64,000 nucleotides of DNA from Chlorogloeopsis sp. ULAP01 (GTDB lineage: Bacteria > Cyanobacteriota > Cyanobacteriia > Cyanobacteriales > Nostocaceae): positions 248,001 to 312,000 of the forward strand of contig NZ_JAUDRH010000003.1 in assembly GCF_030381805.1 (NCBI RefSeq). Direction: 5' to 3'. The notes under the pieces were generated by a model. That model was not told the DNA's origin, searched no databases, and worked only from the letters and a program-made list of their open reading frames with translations. The first letter of the stretch is position 1; each line of letters begins with the position of its first letter. The position numbers and the translations under genes are program-made. Of the stretch, positions 17,539-27,312 are shown piece after piece.

Positions 17539-19722
17539 ATGAGCGTGAATGAAACAGCACATTCAGATAAATTTGTATGGAATCGGCAAGTATACCATCG
17601 CCTAAAACTTGCCCTTAGCCTTGGTTTACGACGACAAATTTTTTTAGCAATATGTGATGATTTAAGCATAAGAAATCAAGTAGCGGCGCGTTTGCATTCA
17701 ACTTTGGCTTATCCGGTTGGGCAAGTGCTATATCAGCCTTCAGAAATACAAGAAGCCAGTACACCAGCTTATCCGCGATTAGTCACTTTACGATTGAACT
17801 TAAGCGATCCTAACCCCATAGCTCAGATCAATCAATGGCTAGTTAATTATCCACCACCAATAGTAGGAGCATCAAAAGATAGTCCTGGACGATCGCTACC
17901 AATACCAGGCTTTCAGATTGTAGGTGTTGAGCAGCTAACTAAGCAACCAGTAGCAATACAGCGTTTATTTTTACATTATTTACGATTAACCGAACAGCAT
18001 TTATCAAGTCCAGAATCAAGCCGTTTTTTAGAATCTAGTTTATTGTTGTGGGTGCCGCGCCCTTGGTTATATGCGATTCAGCAGTCAGCACCACAATTTT
18101 GGCGTTGCCGCACAGGTGTGTTTGTTTTTGCTGGAGAACCAACACCAACTGCTAATAATAGAAGTTCACCAGAACGTTTATCTAGTTATAAAAGTTTGGA
18201 TTTGGGCAGTTTTGAGCAATCTGTTTTGGAAGAATCTCTCTTTGAGGTAGATTTTGACTTTCAGTCACAGCCACCAGTCGTCAATCATCAAGATAAAATC
18301 CCAGAAACTCCTGTAAGTAGATCAGAAATATTGATGCCAGAACCACCGCAGGAGGAGCTAACACATCAAATCAGTGTTAGTGAAACAAGCTCAGAGCCGA
18401 AATTTACACACATCAGTCAGGAATTAACGGAGTTAATACAAGCCACAATTAATAATACTGATCATGCGATCGCTCAAAATCGAGATGAAAGCATACAAGC
18501 GCAGCAACTTTTGGAAGAAATTGATGCATTACATTCAAAACAAGCTTTACCAGAGACAATTGCAGCAGCTTATCATCGCTTAGGAAATTTATATCGCCTG
18601 CGGCTCGAACAAGGGCAGGCAAACATAGAAAACATTATGGTAGCGATTCTTGCATATCAAGAGGCAATTACTCATGATGAAACCTCATCCCACGTTCCAG
18701 ATATCTTAAATGATTTGGGAACACTGTACTGGATGTTGTACCGTACACCACCCAATTCTGAAGAAGGGCAATCTTATATAGAACAGGGAATTGAATTTTA
18801 TCAGTTAGCTTTGAAGTTAATTTCGCCCGACACACACTCAGAAACTTACGCTCGCGTGCAAAATAATTTAGGGACAGCTTACGGTGACTTGGCACGTTTC
18901 AAGAATCCAGTCAAAAACTGGCAACAAGCGATCGCAGCTTATACTGAAGTAGTACGCTTCCGTACCAACAATATGGAACCATTGAAGTATGCTGCCACTC
19001 AAAATAATTTGGGTACTGCTTATTGGCATTTAGCGCAACATACTCAATCGGCAGAAAACTTGCACAAAGCGATCGCGGCTTACAGTCTTGCCCTAAATTA
19101 CTATCACCCAGAACAGGAACCGCTCAAATATGGCATGATCCAAAACAATATCGGTACTGCCCACTGGAATTTAGCACAATACGATCATCCAACAGAAAAT
19201 TTGCGACTGGCGGTGAAAGCATATGGGGAGGCGTTAAAATATCGCACTCCTGCTAATGTTCCTACTGCCTGTGCCGCTACGCAAAATAATCTTGGTACTG
19301 CTTACTGGAACTTAGCAAACCAATCGCAAACAACAAAAGAAGAACGGCAAAAATTCCTCAAACTTTGCATTAAAGCCTATGAAGAATGCATTGCTATTGC
19401 TAATTCACTCAGCGAAGATAGTTTGAGCTTCGATATATTCACCACTCACAATAATTTAGGATTAGCTCATTATCAACTAGCATCCGATCAGTCTTTAAAT
19501 ATTGATAAAGCCTCTCGTTCTCGGCATTTAGAAGCGGCATTAGAAAATCATTTACAAGCTTTAAACAGATTAACTCATAAACAAGAATCTTATCAAACTA
19601 CATTTACTTATATTGTCAAAACCATTCGCGCTTTTCATAATGAGTTAGGAATTAAAGGACAAAATCTTGCCTTATCAAAAGTTCCCGGTCATTTATTATC
19701 GGAAATTATGCCCAAGCTGTAA
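17539..19722 (+). CDS. TPR-repeat protein with an NTPase-like N-terminal domain
   Basis: A 727-residue soluble protein. The N-terminal 205 residues (RRQIFLAICDDLSIRNQVAA, then FQIVGVEQLTKQPVAIQRLF and SLLLWVPRPWLYAIQQSAPQ) show the strand/helix order of a P-loop NTPase, but no Walker A lysine motif is visible. A polar linker follows at about 215-300. From about residue 330 to 700 there are tetratricopeptide repeats of the ATQNNLGTAYWHLAQ type, each about 50 residues apart, ending with TTHNNLGLAHYQLA. Such repeats bind protein partners. The start is the ATG at 17539. Nothing in the sequence gives a direct function. A repeat element and a palindrome follow the gene. Confidence 0.8.
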   Translation: MSVNETAHSDKFVWNRQVYHRLKLALSLGLRRQIFLAICDDLSIRNQVAARLHSTLAYPVGQVLYQPSEIQEASTPAYPRLVTLRLNLSDPNPIAQINQWLVNYPPPIVGASKDSPGRSLPIPGFQIVGVEQLTKQPVAIQRLFLHYLRLTEQHLSSPESSRFLESSLLLWVPRPWLYAIQQSAPQFWRCRTGVFVFAGEPTPTANNRSSPERLSSYKSLDLGSFEQSVLEESLFEVDFDFQSQPPVVNHQDKIPETPVSRSEILMPEPPQEELTHQISVSETSSEPKFTHISQELTELIQATINNTDHAIAQNRDESIQAQQLLEEIDALHSKQALPETIAAAYHRLGNLYRLRLEQGQANIENIMVAILAYQEAITHDETSSHVPDILNDLGTLYWMLYRTPPNSEEGQSYIEQGIEFYQLALKLISPDTHSETYARVQNNLGTAYGDLARFKNPVKNWQQAIAAYTEVVRFRTNNMEPLKYAATQNNLGTAYWHLAQHTQSAENLHKAIAAYSLALNYYHPEQEPLKYGMIQNNIGTAHWNLAQYDHPTENLRLAVKAYGEALKYRTPANVPTACAATQNNLGTAYWNLANQSQTTKEERQKFLKLCIKAYEECIAIANSLSEDSLSFDIFTTHNNLGLAHYQLASDQSLNIDKASRSRHLEAALENHLQALNRLTHKQESYQTTFTYIVKTIRAFHNELGIKGQNLALSKVPGHLLSEIMPKL

Positions 19723-19726
19723 AACA

Positions 19727-19768
19727 GCCTGGAGGCGGCAGCCCACAAACCCTCGTTACCAGGTTCAA
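19727..19768. repeat. Dispersed repeat, copy B (inverted relative to 16927-16980)
   Basis: GCCTGGAGGCGGCAGCCCAC and the following ACAAACCCTCGTTACCAGG match the reverse complement of copy A with few changes. A related CTCGTTACCAGGTTAAATTC is also seen near 1777-1796. Confidence 0.65.
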
Positions 19769-19785
19769 AGTGAAACATATCTTTT

Positions 19786-19815
19786 TGTAGAGACATGCCA
19801 TGGCACGTCTCTACA
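19786..19815. repeat. 30-bp palindromic element
   Basis: TGTAGAGACATGCCA (19786-19800) is followed at once by TGGCACGTCTCTACA, complementary at 14 of 15 positions. It resembles a palindromic repeat frequent in filamentous cyanobacteria. It may also act as the transcript end of the TPR gene. Confidence 0.65.
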
Positions 19816-19947
19816 AGATTTATATGTATTGTAATTAATGGGAAATGGTATAAGAACTCCGATTTATCGAAGAACTCGGGGCCCTATGTTTTTAATTTAC
19901 TTATGTTGACTTAACTTAATAGTTGATTATTAATTACCAGTTTTTTA

Positions 19948-22900
19948 TTAACCATTAACCACCAATTCTGGTGTCACAGCAAAAGTTAAAACTGTTTCAT
20001 CTATTCCTTTTAGTTCTAATGGACTACCTTTAATAATTTCATCTTCTTGTAAATAATCTGCTACAGCAGCAGAAACAAGTATGGTACCAGCAACAGCAGC
20101 TTGTTGTAATCTAGCAGCAATATTAACACTAGGGCCTATGGCTGTATAATCAGCACGTTCGATACTACCAAACATACCTACCACTGCCGTACCTTGGTGA
20201 ATGCCACAACGAAACTCTACACTTTTACGTTCGGTGGCATCGAAAATACCTTGCTCTCGCCAACGTTGGTTTAAATGCTCTAGCGATCGCAGCATTGCTC
20301 TAGCAGTATTAACAGCACGCCTTACTTGTTCATTTGGTGTTAGTTCTTCTGGTGCTCCAAACAAAGCTAAGATCGCATCTCCCATAAATTTATCCACACT
20401 ACCACCATTATCAAATACTGCTCTCGTCATAGCTTCTAAATATTCATTTAGCAACTCGGCTACTCGCCGTGATCTTAGAGTATTTGCTAGCTGAGTAAAA
20501 CCGACAATATCACTAAATAAGACTGTTATTAAACGTGGTTCTGGGCGTAAATCCAAAACTAAATCTCCAGCAGCAGCTTTTTTAACCAAAGCAGGTGGCA
20601 AAAAGCGCTTAAGTACAGATTCTGTCAAATAAGTATTTAACTCTACTACCTTTCGTTCGTTTTCCTTTAAAGCCAAGAGGTTTCGCACCTCTGCCAAAAG
20701 TTCGCGATCATTAAATGGTTTAGCTAAATAAGCATCTGCACCACGCTCTGCACCCTCAATACGAGTTTCTTCATCAATTTTCGCTGTCAGCAAAATGATT
20801 GGTGTTCCTTTCAACTTGTCTTCATTGCGGATCATCCGAATCATTTCCAAACCTGACACCACAGGCATCATTAAATCGCTAACAATTAAACTAGGCAAAA
20901 TTTTCTTGGCAATCTGGAATCCTTCTGAGCCATTACGAGCTGTCTGCACTTGGTAGCCGCTATTACGTAAAATCCCAGATACATAAGTACGCAGATCTGG
21001 ATTGTCATCTACAACTAGGATCGAGGAACCAGGGGTTAGAGGCTGGGTGCTAATGATTTGTTCTTCTCCAATCCCCTCTTCGATCAGTTCTAAATCTGCC
21101 AATTCCACAGCAGCACGACTGAGATTAACTTCCACAGAGGCTTCTAGTAACTGCTGTTGAGGAAGATGAGTACTACCGGGAATAAGCCAGATGCTAAAAA
21201 TTGTACCTTCACCATAAACTGATTCCACGGTGACTTTACCGCCGTGAATTTCCACCAGTTCCTTGACTAAAGCTAAACCCAAACCGGTACCTTCATAGGA
21301 ACGGCTTTCTGAGCCTTCAGCTTGGCGGAAGCGTTCAAATAAAAGAGGTATTTGTTCTTTAAGAATACCGATACCGGTATCTTGAACTTGTAATAGACAA
21401 TTTTCACCTTGAGGCTGCACTTTAATAGTAATAATGCCGCCTTCGGGAGTAAATTTCATCGCATTGGACAGGAGATTGTAAACTACCTTATCGAATTTTT
21501 CCATGTCCAAGTAAACTTCAGGACATTTAGCCATTTCAGTAACTAAATGCAATCCCTTTTTCTGGCAGTAAGGACGAAACGACTCGACAATTGAATTAAC
21601 AAATTCAAGTAAATCGCAAGGACGAAAACTAGGCTGCATTCGCCCTGCATCTAAGCGTTGTAGATCGAGAAGTTGGTTAACCAGTCGCAGCAGACGGCGG
21701 GAGTTGCGCAGAGCAATCGCACTTTGTTCGTAAGATAATCCCTCCTTTGAAACTACAGCAGATTCTAATGGCCCTTGAATTAAGGTAATAGGTGTACGAA
21801 ATTCGTGGGAGATATTTTGAAAAAATTCGGTTTTTTGTTTGTCTAACTCCAGCAAACGTTCAGCTTGTTCGCGAGTTTTTTGGTACAAGTGAGACTGCTG
21901 TACTGCGATCGCCGCTTGTGCTGCTACGGCTTTGGCTAACTCAATCTCAAACGGCAGCCATTGTCGCACACTATTACTTTCACGCAACGTAATACTACCT
22001 ATAGTTTTGCCATCAGCAAGCAAAGGAACTACCATCAGCGATCGCGCTGGCAATCGCAAAGGCAAATCGGCTCCCTTAATTTGCGGAGGACATTGCCCCA
22101 TATCACCAATTACCACTGGCTGTTGTGTCCGCAACATTTCTTGTAGGATTGGATTCTCTTTTATAGGTGTTTGTGATAAGGGTAAACTCTGATTGTCAGC
22201 ATAGTCGGTATGCTTTAAATTTTCTGTGTCCGAATTTTTATAACTGTCGTATAAGCCTACACAGTGAACAAACTCATCTTCTTGTGTCCACAAAGACAAT
22301 ACACAACCGTCAACTTGTAAAGCTTGTCCTAATTGATGAGTGATAGCTGCAAAGATATCTTGTGGATCTAAACTAGAGCGAATAGCACTAGTAATCGTAT
22401 TAATCAAGGCTTCACGTTGAGCAAGAGCACGTACTTGCTCATAAGCATAAGCTTGAGATAAAGCCAAGGCTGCTTGATCTGCTACCATCATCACCAACTG
22501 CACCTCGTCTTCACTCCAAGCACGGGGCTGGTTACACTGATGCAGTGCTAGCACCGCCATCAGTTCTTGTCGGCAAATCAGCGGCAATACCAAACTAGAA
22601 CAAATATTAGCTTCAGCAAAAGCAGCAGCACGATCTTGGAGTTCGGGAGTTTCACCTTGGATGCGTTCATCGCTGGCAATATCTTGAATTACCTGTACTT
22701 CGCGCGTTTCCCAAACTGTCTGTGCCAAAGAGGAGTGGGAGAGGGGGGCAAGGGGTGAGAAGTCAACATTCTCCACGGTAGCCTCCTCAACAGCAGGAAC
22801 TTCCACACGGGGCTGCCTTTGCTGTTCTGTTTTCTGAGCACCTGTCCACACTCCAAGGGAAGCCGCCCAAAGGGGATCTGCTATAGGGGCAAACTCTGAA

Positions 22901-23541
22901 CGCGGCTGATGCTCCCACTGTTCTATTGTTTGAGAAAGTCTTTTTTGGTAAATAAATCTTTCATCTACCAATCGATTATCTTGAAATGGACGTAAGAGGC
23001 AGACATCTACCTCCAACATATGGCCTACAGTATCCACAATTGTTTGTAGAATTTGCCGATAATCTAAGGCACCACGAATCGTATTGGTGACGGTATTTAG
23101 CAGCGATTCCTGACGAAGTGTACGGGTTAGTTCACGAGTACGGGCTTTAAGAACATTATGAGTATCCAAAGCTTGACGTACCACCGCTTTAAGTTCTTCT
23201 GCCTCCCACGGTTTGGTGACATATTTGAATACTTTACCAGAATTGATCGCTTCTACCAGATCTTCGACATCGGTGTAGCCAGTTAAGATGATGCGAATAA
23301 TGTCTGGATACTGAGTTGCTGTTAAACTCAAAAATTCAGTACCACTCATCATCGGCATTCGCTGATCGGAGATGATTACTGATACATCTCCCTCTTGCGA
23401 AAGTAGATCCAATGCTGCGGGGCCAGAACCGGCCCTCAACACCTTATAATCGCGATAAAAGGTGCGGTACAGCAAGTCAAGGTTGTCTGGTTCGTCATCG
23501 ACAACCAAAATTTTAGGCTTATAGTTTGCTTGGGATTTCAT
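19948..23541 (-). CDS. cyaC: CyaC-type hybrid sensor: REC-GAF-GAF-histidine kinase-REC-adenylate cyclase
   Basis: A 1197-residue signalling protein. Domain order: receiver 1 at about 10-125 (KILVVDDEPDNLDLLYRTFY), two GAF domains at about 150-555, HisKA with HEFRTPI at about residue 579, and an ATPase domain with intact NLLSNAMKFTPEGG, DTGIGI and GTGLGLALV. Receiver 2 lies at about 838-955 (ILVVDDNPDLRTYV), and a class III cyclase at about 1000-1185. The cyclase keeps both metal Asp residues (FSDIVGFTQLA, GDAILALFG), the Lys of VDKFMGD, the Asp of ADYTAIGPSVN and the Asn/Arg of VNIAARL, which supports ATP as substrate. This order matches CyaC of Anabaena and Arthrospira, which transmits light and other signals to cAMP. 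A low-complexity insert lies in the first GAF part, at 22728-22764. Confidence 0.9.
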   Translation of the reverse strand: MKSQANYKPKILVVDDEPDNLDLLYRTFYRDYKVLRAGSGPAALDLLSQEGDVSVIISDQRMPMMSGTEFLSLTATQYPDIIRIILTGYTDVEDLVEAINSGKVFKYVTKPWEAEELKAVVRQALDTHNVLKARTRELTRTLRQESLLNTVTNTIRGALDYRQILQTIVDTVGHMLEVDVCLLRPFQDNRLVDERFIYQKRLSQTIEQWEHQPRSEFAPIADPLWAASLGVWTGAQKTEQQRQPRVEVPAVEEATVENVDFSPLAPLSHSSLAQTVWETREVQVIQDIASDERIQGETPELQDRAAAFAEANICSSLVLPLICRQELMAVLALHQCNQPRAWSEDEVQLVMMVADQAALALSQAYAYEQVRALAQREALINTITSAIRSSLDPQDIFAAITHQLGQALQVDGCVLSLWTQEDEFVHCVGLYDSYKNSDTENLKHTDYADNQSLPLSQTPIKENPILQEMLRTQQPVVIGDMGQCPPQIKGADLPLRLPARSLMVVPLLADGKTIGSITLRESNSVRQWLPFEIELAKAVAAQAAIAVQQSHLYQKTREQAERLLELDKQKTEFFQNISHEFRTPITLIQGPLESAVVSKEGLSYEQSAIALRNSRRLLRLVNQLLDLQRLDAGRMQPSFRPCDLLEFVNSIVESFRPYCQKKGLHLVTEMAKCPEVYLDMEKFDKVVYNLLSNAMKFTPEGGIITIKVQPQGENCLLQVQDTGIGILKEQIPLLFERFRQAEGSESRSYEGTGLGLALVKELVEIHGGKVTVESVYGEGTIFSIWLIPGSTHLPQQQLLEASVEVNLSRAAVELADLELIEEGIGEEQIISTQPLTPGSSILVVDDNPDLRTYVSGILRNSGYQVQTARNGSEGFQIAKKILPSLIVSDLMMPVVSGLEMIRMIRNEDKLKGTPIILLTAKIDEETRIEGAERGADAYLAKPFNDRELLAEVRNLLALKENERKVVELNTYLTESVLKRFLPPALVKKAAAGDLVLDLRPEPRLITVLFSDIVGFTQLANTLRSRRVAELLNEYLEAMTRAVFDNGGSVDKFMGDAILALFGAPEELTPNEQVRRAVNTARAMLRSLEHLNQRWREQGIFDATERKSVEFRCGIHQGTAVVGMFGSIERADYTAIGPSVNIAARLQQAAVAGTILVSAAVADYLQEDEIIKGSPLELKGIDETVLTFAVTPELVVNG
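22728..22764. repeat. Low-complexity G-rich insert inside cyaC
   Basis: GAGGAGTGGGAGAGGGGGGC on the plus strand, continuing AAGGGGTGAGAAG, encodes FSPLAPLSHSS on the minus strand. The composition matches the intergenic G-rich repeats of the window. It lies just before a GAF segment that resumes with LAQTVWETREVQVI. Confidence 0.55.
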
Positions 23542-24091
23542 GCACCGCTTTCCTGCTGCAAAGGCAGTCGGATAAACAATAATCTGATCAGGTAAGGATG
23601 AGACTGAGTCAGGTAAGAGCAGAGCATTTTGACTTTATGAGCTGTTTGCTGACAAGATTGCTGACTGGAAGAGGTTTGCTCACAACTATTTACCTCTGAT
23701 GACAACTATTTGATACCATGTGCATTGCTCCAATTTGGTTTCAATATCCGGTTGAAGTTATATATGCTACATACTAAGTTTTCCCGTCATAGCGCCGACA
23801 CTAACACTTACAGGTAAATTTTATTTATGTATGTTTTTGTCAAAGCACAAACTTTATAATCATAAGCCCAAAAAGTAAGTATAATATTTGACCAAATTAA
23901 TATTAAAATTTAGTTATCAGCAGCATCACCAAGACAAGTGGCAGCTAGGTAGGGAATGTTAAATGAGGGATGATAAATGAGAGACTAGTTACTACCACTC
24001 CTAGTCTCTGGCAGTTAGATTATGCTTCAACTAGTCCCTAATTCTTAAAACTAAGTTCAACAAATTAAACTGTTTCAGTTTTTCACATAAG
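23542..24091. other. Intergenic region between cyaC and the GNAT gene
   Basis: About 550 bases between divergent genes. It contains the promoters and short repeats such as GAGACTAGTTACTACCACTC with CTAGTCTCTGG. No RNA gene or ORF of substance was seen. Confidence 0.5.
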
Positions 24092-24763
24092 TTGAATGGT
24101 GTTTTAGGATATTGGAAAGGATTGTTGTTCAATCAATTCAACACGAAACTAACCTTGACATCCTGGTTTTTAGATCCATTCCACAAAGAACCGCTCGTTA
24201 TAGCCGCCGATCAAGCTTCCTGCCATTTCCAAATCCGTGCGGCTACAGCTGCTGATTTGATCGGTGTTGCTCAAATTATTGCCGAAAGCTTTCACTCCCA
24301 AAAAGGTTTCTGGGGGTGGGCTTTCCCACTACTACGTTTGGGTATTTACGAAGATTTAAGACATCGCTTGGCATCAGCAGCACCCCATCATATGTGTTTG
24401 GTTGCGGTTGAGACTACTGCTGGTCTAGCTGATAACTTAGTTGGTACCGTAGAGTTAGGTGTGCGATTTAATGATGCTTGGACAGAGGTTGGCAGGAATT
24501 TTCCTTACCTATCTAATTTAGCCGTTCACCCCAAATATCGCAGGCAAGGTGCTGCTTCACAGCTGCTTATAGCCAGTGAAAAAATAGTTCGAGAATGGGG
24601 GTTTGAAGAACTATATCTCCACGTTTTGGAAAATAACTATCAGGCACGTCAGCTTTATTTCAAGCAGGGGTATCGAGTACACAAGGTTGAACCTAACTGG
24701 AATATATTCTTTTTTAAGCGATCGCAACAAATATTATTACACAAACATCTTTTAGTTGATTAA
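24092..24763 (+). CDS. GNAT-family N-acetyltransferase
   Basis: Residues about 45-215 form an acetyl-CoA-dependent GNAT domain: FQIRAATAADLIGVAQIIAE starts it, LSNLAVHPKYRRQGAASQLL is the acetyl-CoA pyrophosphate-binding motif A, and LHVLENNYQARQLYFKQGYR is motif B. It resembles RimI-like and chloroplast GNAT enzymes. The substrate (protein N-terminus, lysine or a small molecule) cannot be told. The start is uncertain: the first start codon in this open frame is a TTG at 24092, giving 223 residues, and the first 40 residues are less conserved-looking. The 550-base spacer to cyaC and the 770-base spacer downstream make it a single gene. Confidence 0.82.
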   Translation: MNGVLGYWKGLLFNQFNTKLTLTSWFLDPFHKEPLVIAADQASCHFQIRAATAADLIGVAQIIAESFHSQKGFWGWAFPLLRLGIYEDLRHRLASAAPHHMCLVAVETTAGLADNLVGTVELGVRFNDAWTEVGRNFPYLSNLAVHPKYRRQGAASQLLIASEKIVREWGFEELYLHVLENNYQARQLYFKQGYRVHKVEPNWNIFFFKRSQQILLHKHLLVD

Positions 24764-25532
24764 ATTAGCTGTTTATTAGCTTTTGTATCCTCAACACCAA
24801 CTTTGACACTAACTTAGTCAAGAAACTTATATAAATTTAGCTAATCGTTGAAAATTTTCATCTGGTTGAGCTTCTAGCCTGTTATAACCAAATTCAATTA
24901 CTTTTCAACTAATTTCTACTTTGGCATTTTACACGCCAATATACTAAATTAGTTAAGATTGATGTATATATAACTTTATGGTTATTAAACAAAATTTTGA
25001 TAAATGTACTAAGTTATTGAGTAATTAATTGTAAAGTTGCAAAAGTTCTTTTTTTGCTTTTGCTGACAATAATTTTATCTAAACTTTGAACTATATATAC
25101 ATTTATTAATATATTCCCAAAAAAGTAAATATATTATTAGAAGGTTAGAAAAAATTTGTTTTTGATTTAAGCTTTAATGATGTGAAAAATGTTTATGTAT
25201 ACAAATATAAGTATTTTTGATATTAAAACCGATGATATTTACCATAACAGTAAAAATACTATTGATAGTTATTAAAGTCCTCATAATATCTTTGTAACTT
25301 ATATATTCATCTTTATAAAAACTTTAATAAAATACACTTATGCTAGCAGACAAATCAATTTAAATCTCATAAAATTATGGTTACTCAATGACTGGACAGA
25401 GCCTATATTATTTTTTATCTTAGTTCAGTTGACTTTAAAAGTTGATAATTAAGATAAGAAAAAAGCTTTAATTAAATAACAATCTATTTTAAGTGCAAGC
25501 AATTATCAAATTCATTTTCTTTTTGGGAAAAG
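24764..25532. other. Long AT-rich intergenic region
   Basis: About 770 bases of strongly AT-rich DNA upstream of 25533. I find no ORF, tRNA or perfect NtcA site (GTA-N8-TAC). GTATACAAATATAAG near 25196 is only a near miss. The length suggests a long leader or complex promoter, or simply decayed DNA. Confidence 0.5.
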
Positions 25533-26087
25533 ATGGATAGCGAAAAGCGCCGACGCTATCAGACTGCTATGGTATCTACCTATTACCCTGACAGAAGTTT
25601 CCTTGACTATATCGTCATGCCAGATGGGGCTGAACGATCCTATGGCTCGGATATCCTCAAAAAGCTATTAAGCGGAAAAGTATTCGTGATCAACAGTCGA
25701 AAACGAAATGGATTAATACTTTTTAAACAGTATCATGCTGAGTTTGCAGGGCCGGGAGCAGCAGTAGGTGGCGATTATGATCGTGATTGTCAAGGGGCGC
25801 TGCCGATAGGAAATCTGTCTTTATTGCCTCCTGAAACTAATGAAGAGCGACAAAAAGCTTACTTAATTAGGCGGCAGTGGATTCGCTTGATCAAGCAAAT
25901 TACGGAAAACCAAGTTCCCCAACAGCGAGTTCAAAAGATCCTCGATCAATTTGAACAATATTTTCCCCCTGAGGTTGTGGCTTTATTACCAGATGAGGCT
26001 TTTGCTCTTTTAGTAGGTGTCTTGCCACAAACTGTGGCAGTGGTGCGCCGCTTGGGCAGCGAGGTAGATAACAGATTTTATTACTAA
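25533..26087 (+). CDS. Unrecognised 184-residue protein
   Basis: It starts with an ATG at 25533 after a purine-rich GGGAAAAG. The protein is soluble, with no signal peptide. Conserved-looking parts are MVSTYYPDRSFLDYIVMPDG, FKQYHAEFAGPGAAVGGDYD and a charged helical half, LIRRQWIRLIKQITENQVPQ, followed by FPPEVVALLPDEAFALLVGV. The sequence has the quality of a real conserved gene: balanced composition and no stop-rich neighbours in frame. I do not recognise the family. It ends 8 bases before the convergent hisC stop. Its long AT-rich upstream region suggests regulated expression. No function is proposed. Confidence 0.7.
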   Translation: MDSEKRRRYQTAMVSTYYPDRSFLDYIVMPDGAERSYGSDILKKLLSGKVFVINSRKRNGLILFKQYHAEFAGPGAAVGGDYDRDCQGALPIGNLSLLPPETNEERQKAYLIRRQWIRLIKQITENQVPQQRVQKILDQFEQYFPPEVVALLPDEAFALLVGVLPQTVAVVRRLGSEVDNRFYY

Positions 26088-26095
26088 ATTAACAG

Positions 26096-27244
26096 TTATA
26101 ATTTGAGATTTGCTAGAGCAACTTGCAAGTTATTCAAAGTGCGGGTGTTTTCGTCAGGAGTTCCAATAGTAATTCTCAATCCACCATAAATTTCTCGTAC
26201 AAGAGTACCATTAGCTTTAAGTTGTTGATTCAGTGCTTTTAATGTGGTGTCTTGTGTTTGAGAAGCAGTTGGTTTCAAACGTAAATAGATGAAGTTAGTC
26301 GCACTGTCCCAAACTTGCAGTTCTGGTTGCTGTGATAAAGTTTCAATTAGTTTGGCTCGTTCCTTTAAAGTTTGCGACACTGAATCTAGCAACAGTTTAC
26401 GGTTATGTAAAGCAACTAATGCCCCAGCCATTGAGATACTGGGAAGATTGTAGGGTAGGCGAATCTTTTCTAATATTGCAATTAGCTCAGGATGGGCAAC
26501 GCAATAACCAACGCGCATAGCGGCTAACCGGAAAGCCTTAGAAAATGTACGCAATACTACCCAGTTAGAGCGCTGTAACAATTCATTGACTACGGTAATT
26601 TGACTAAATTCAAAATAAGCTTCGTCAATTACCACTAAAATTTGCTCTGGCAAACTTTTTAACCATGCTATTTCTGTTGCGGTTAAAGCATTGGCGGTAG
26701 GGGAATTGGGATGAACTACAAAAACTGCCCGGATAGGAGGATTGTGAGTTTGCTCTATGGCTGCTTGTGCTGCTTCTAAATTAATTTCAAAATTCGTTTC
26801 ATTTCTGTTCACCTCTACGACTGAAATTCCCAAAGTTTTCGCCAAAATCGCATACATAGAAAAAGTGGGATTAGCAACGAGAATAGAACCTTCTCCTAGA
26901 CAAGTGGCAATTAATAACGAACGGATCAGCTCATCTGAACCATTCCCAACGGAAATATTAGTAGTAGTAAAAATAGGTGAGGATAAGTCTGCTGATTCGT
27001 TAACATACTCAGCGATCGCGCTTTTTAGTTCTTCATGAGCGCCATCGGGATAACGATTTGTCTCTATTACCTGCTGATATGTCCATGCCAGCTTTTCTTT
27101 TAACTCAAAAGGCAAATCATAAGGACTTTCATTAGTATCTAGACGATCAACCTGAGTTGCTGAGACTGGTTGGGCTGTATCGCTCCCAGGGTGGGGTTTA
27201 TAAGCAGTAAATAGAGCTAAATCTGAGCGGATGAATGGCAGCAT
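26096..27244 (-). CDS. hisC: Histidinol-phosphate aminotransferase
   Basis: A 382-residue PLP-dependent class I/II aminotransferase that converts imidazole acetol phosphate and glutamate to histidinol phosphate and 2-oxoglutarate in histidine synthesis. Motifs: LDTNESPYDLPFELKEKLAW and NRYPDGAHEELKSAIAEYV (substrate loop), SVGNGSDELIRSLLIA (phosphate binding), FVVHPNSPTANALTATEIAW, VVIDEAYFEF and the PLP lysine in RTFSKAFRLAAMRVGYCVA. The C-terminal NFIYLRL and VREIYGGLRITIGTPDENTR are typical of HisC. Length is standard. A closely related paralogue acting on other substrates cannot be excluded from sequence alone. The downstream gene on the same strand is unrelated to histidine synthesis. 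Confidence 0.9.
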   Translation of the reverse strand: MLPFIRSDLALFTAYKPHPGSDTAQPVSATQVDRLDTNESPYDLPFELKEKLAWTYQQVIETNRYPDGAHEELKSAIAEYVNESADLSSPIFTTTNISVGNGSDELIRSLLIATCLGEGSILVANPTFSMYAILAKTLGISVVEVNRNETNFEINLEAAQAAIEQTHNPPIRAVFVVHPNSPTANALTATEIAWLKSLPEQILVVIDEAYFEFSQITVVNELLQRSNWVVLRTFSKAFRLAAMRVGYCVAHPELIAILEKIRLPYNLPSISMAGALVALHNRKLLLDSVSQTLKERAKLIETLSQQPELQVWDSATNFIYLRLKPTASQTQDTTLKALNQQLKANGTLVREIYGGLRITIGTPDENTRTLNNLQVALANLKL

Positions 27245-27312
27245 AATTTAGTCAATGGTCGATGGTCATTAGTTAAAGGACTAATGACTCAGAACTAGAT
27301 ATTATACAACTT

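Noticed and set aside
24764..25532. NtcA-type site upstream of the unrecognised gene
   Set aside because: No GTA-N8-TAC match was found, only partial matches expected in AT-rich DNA.
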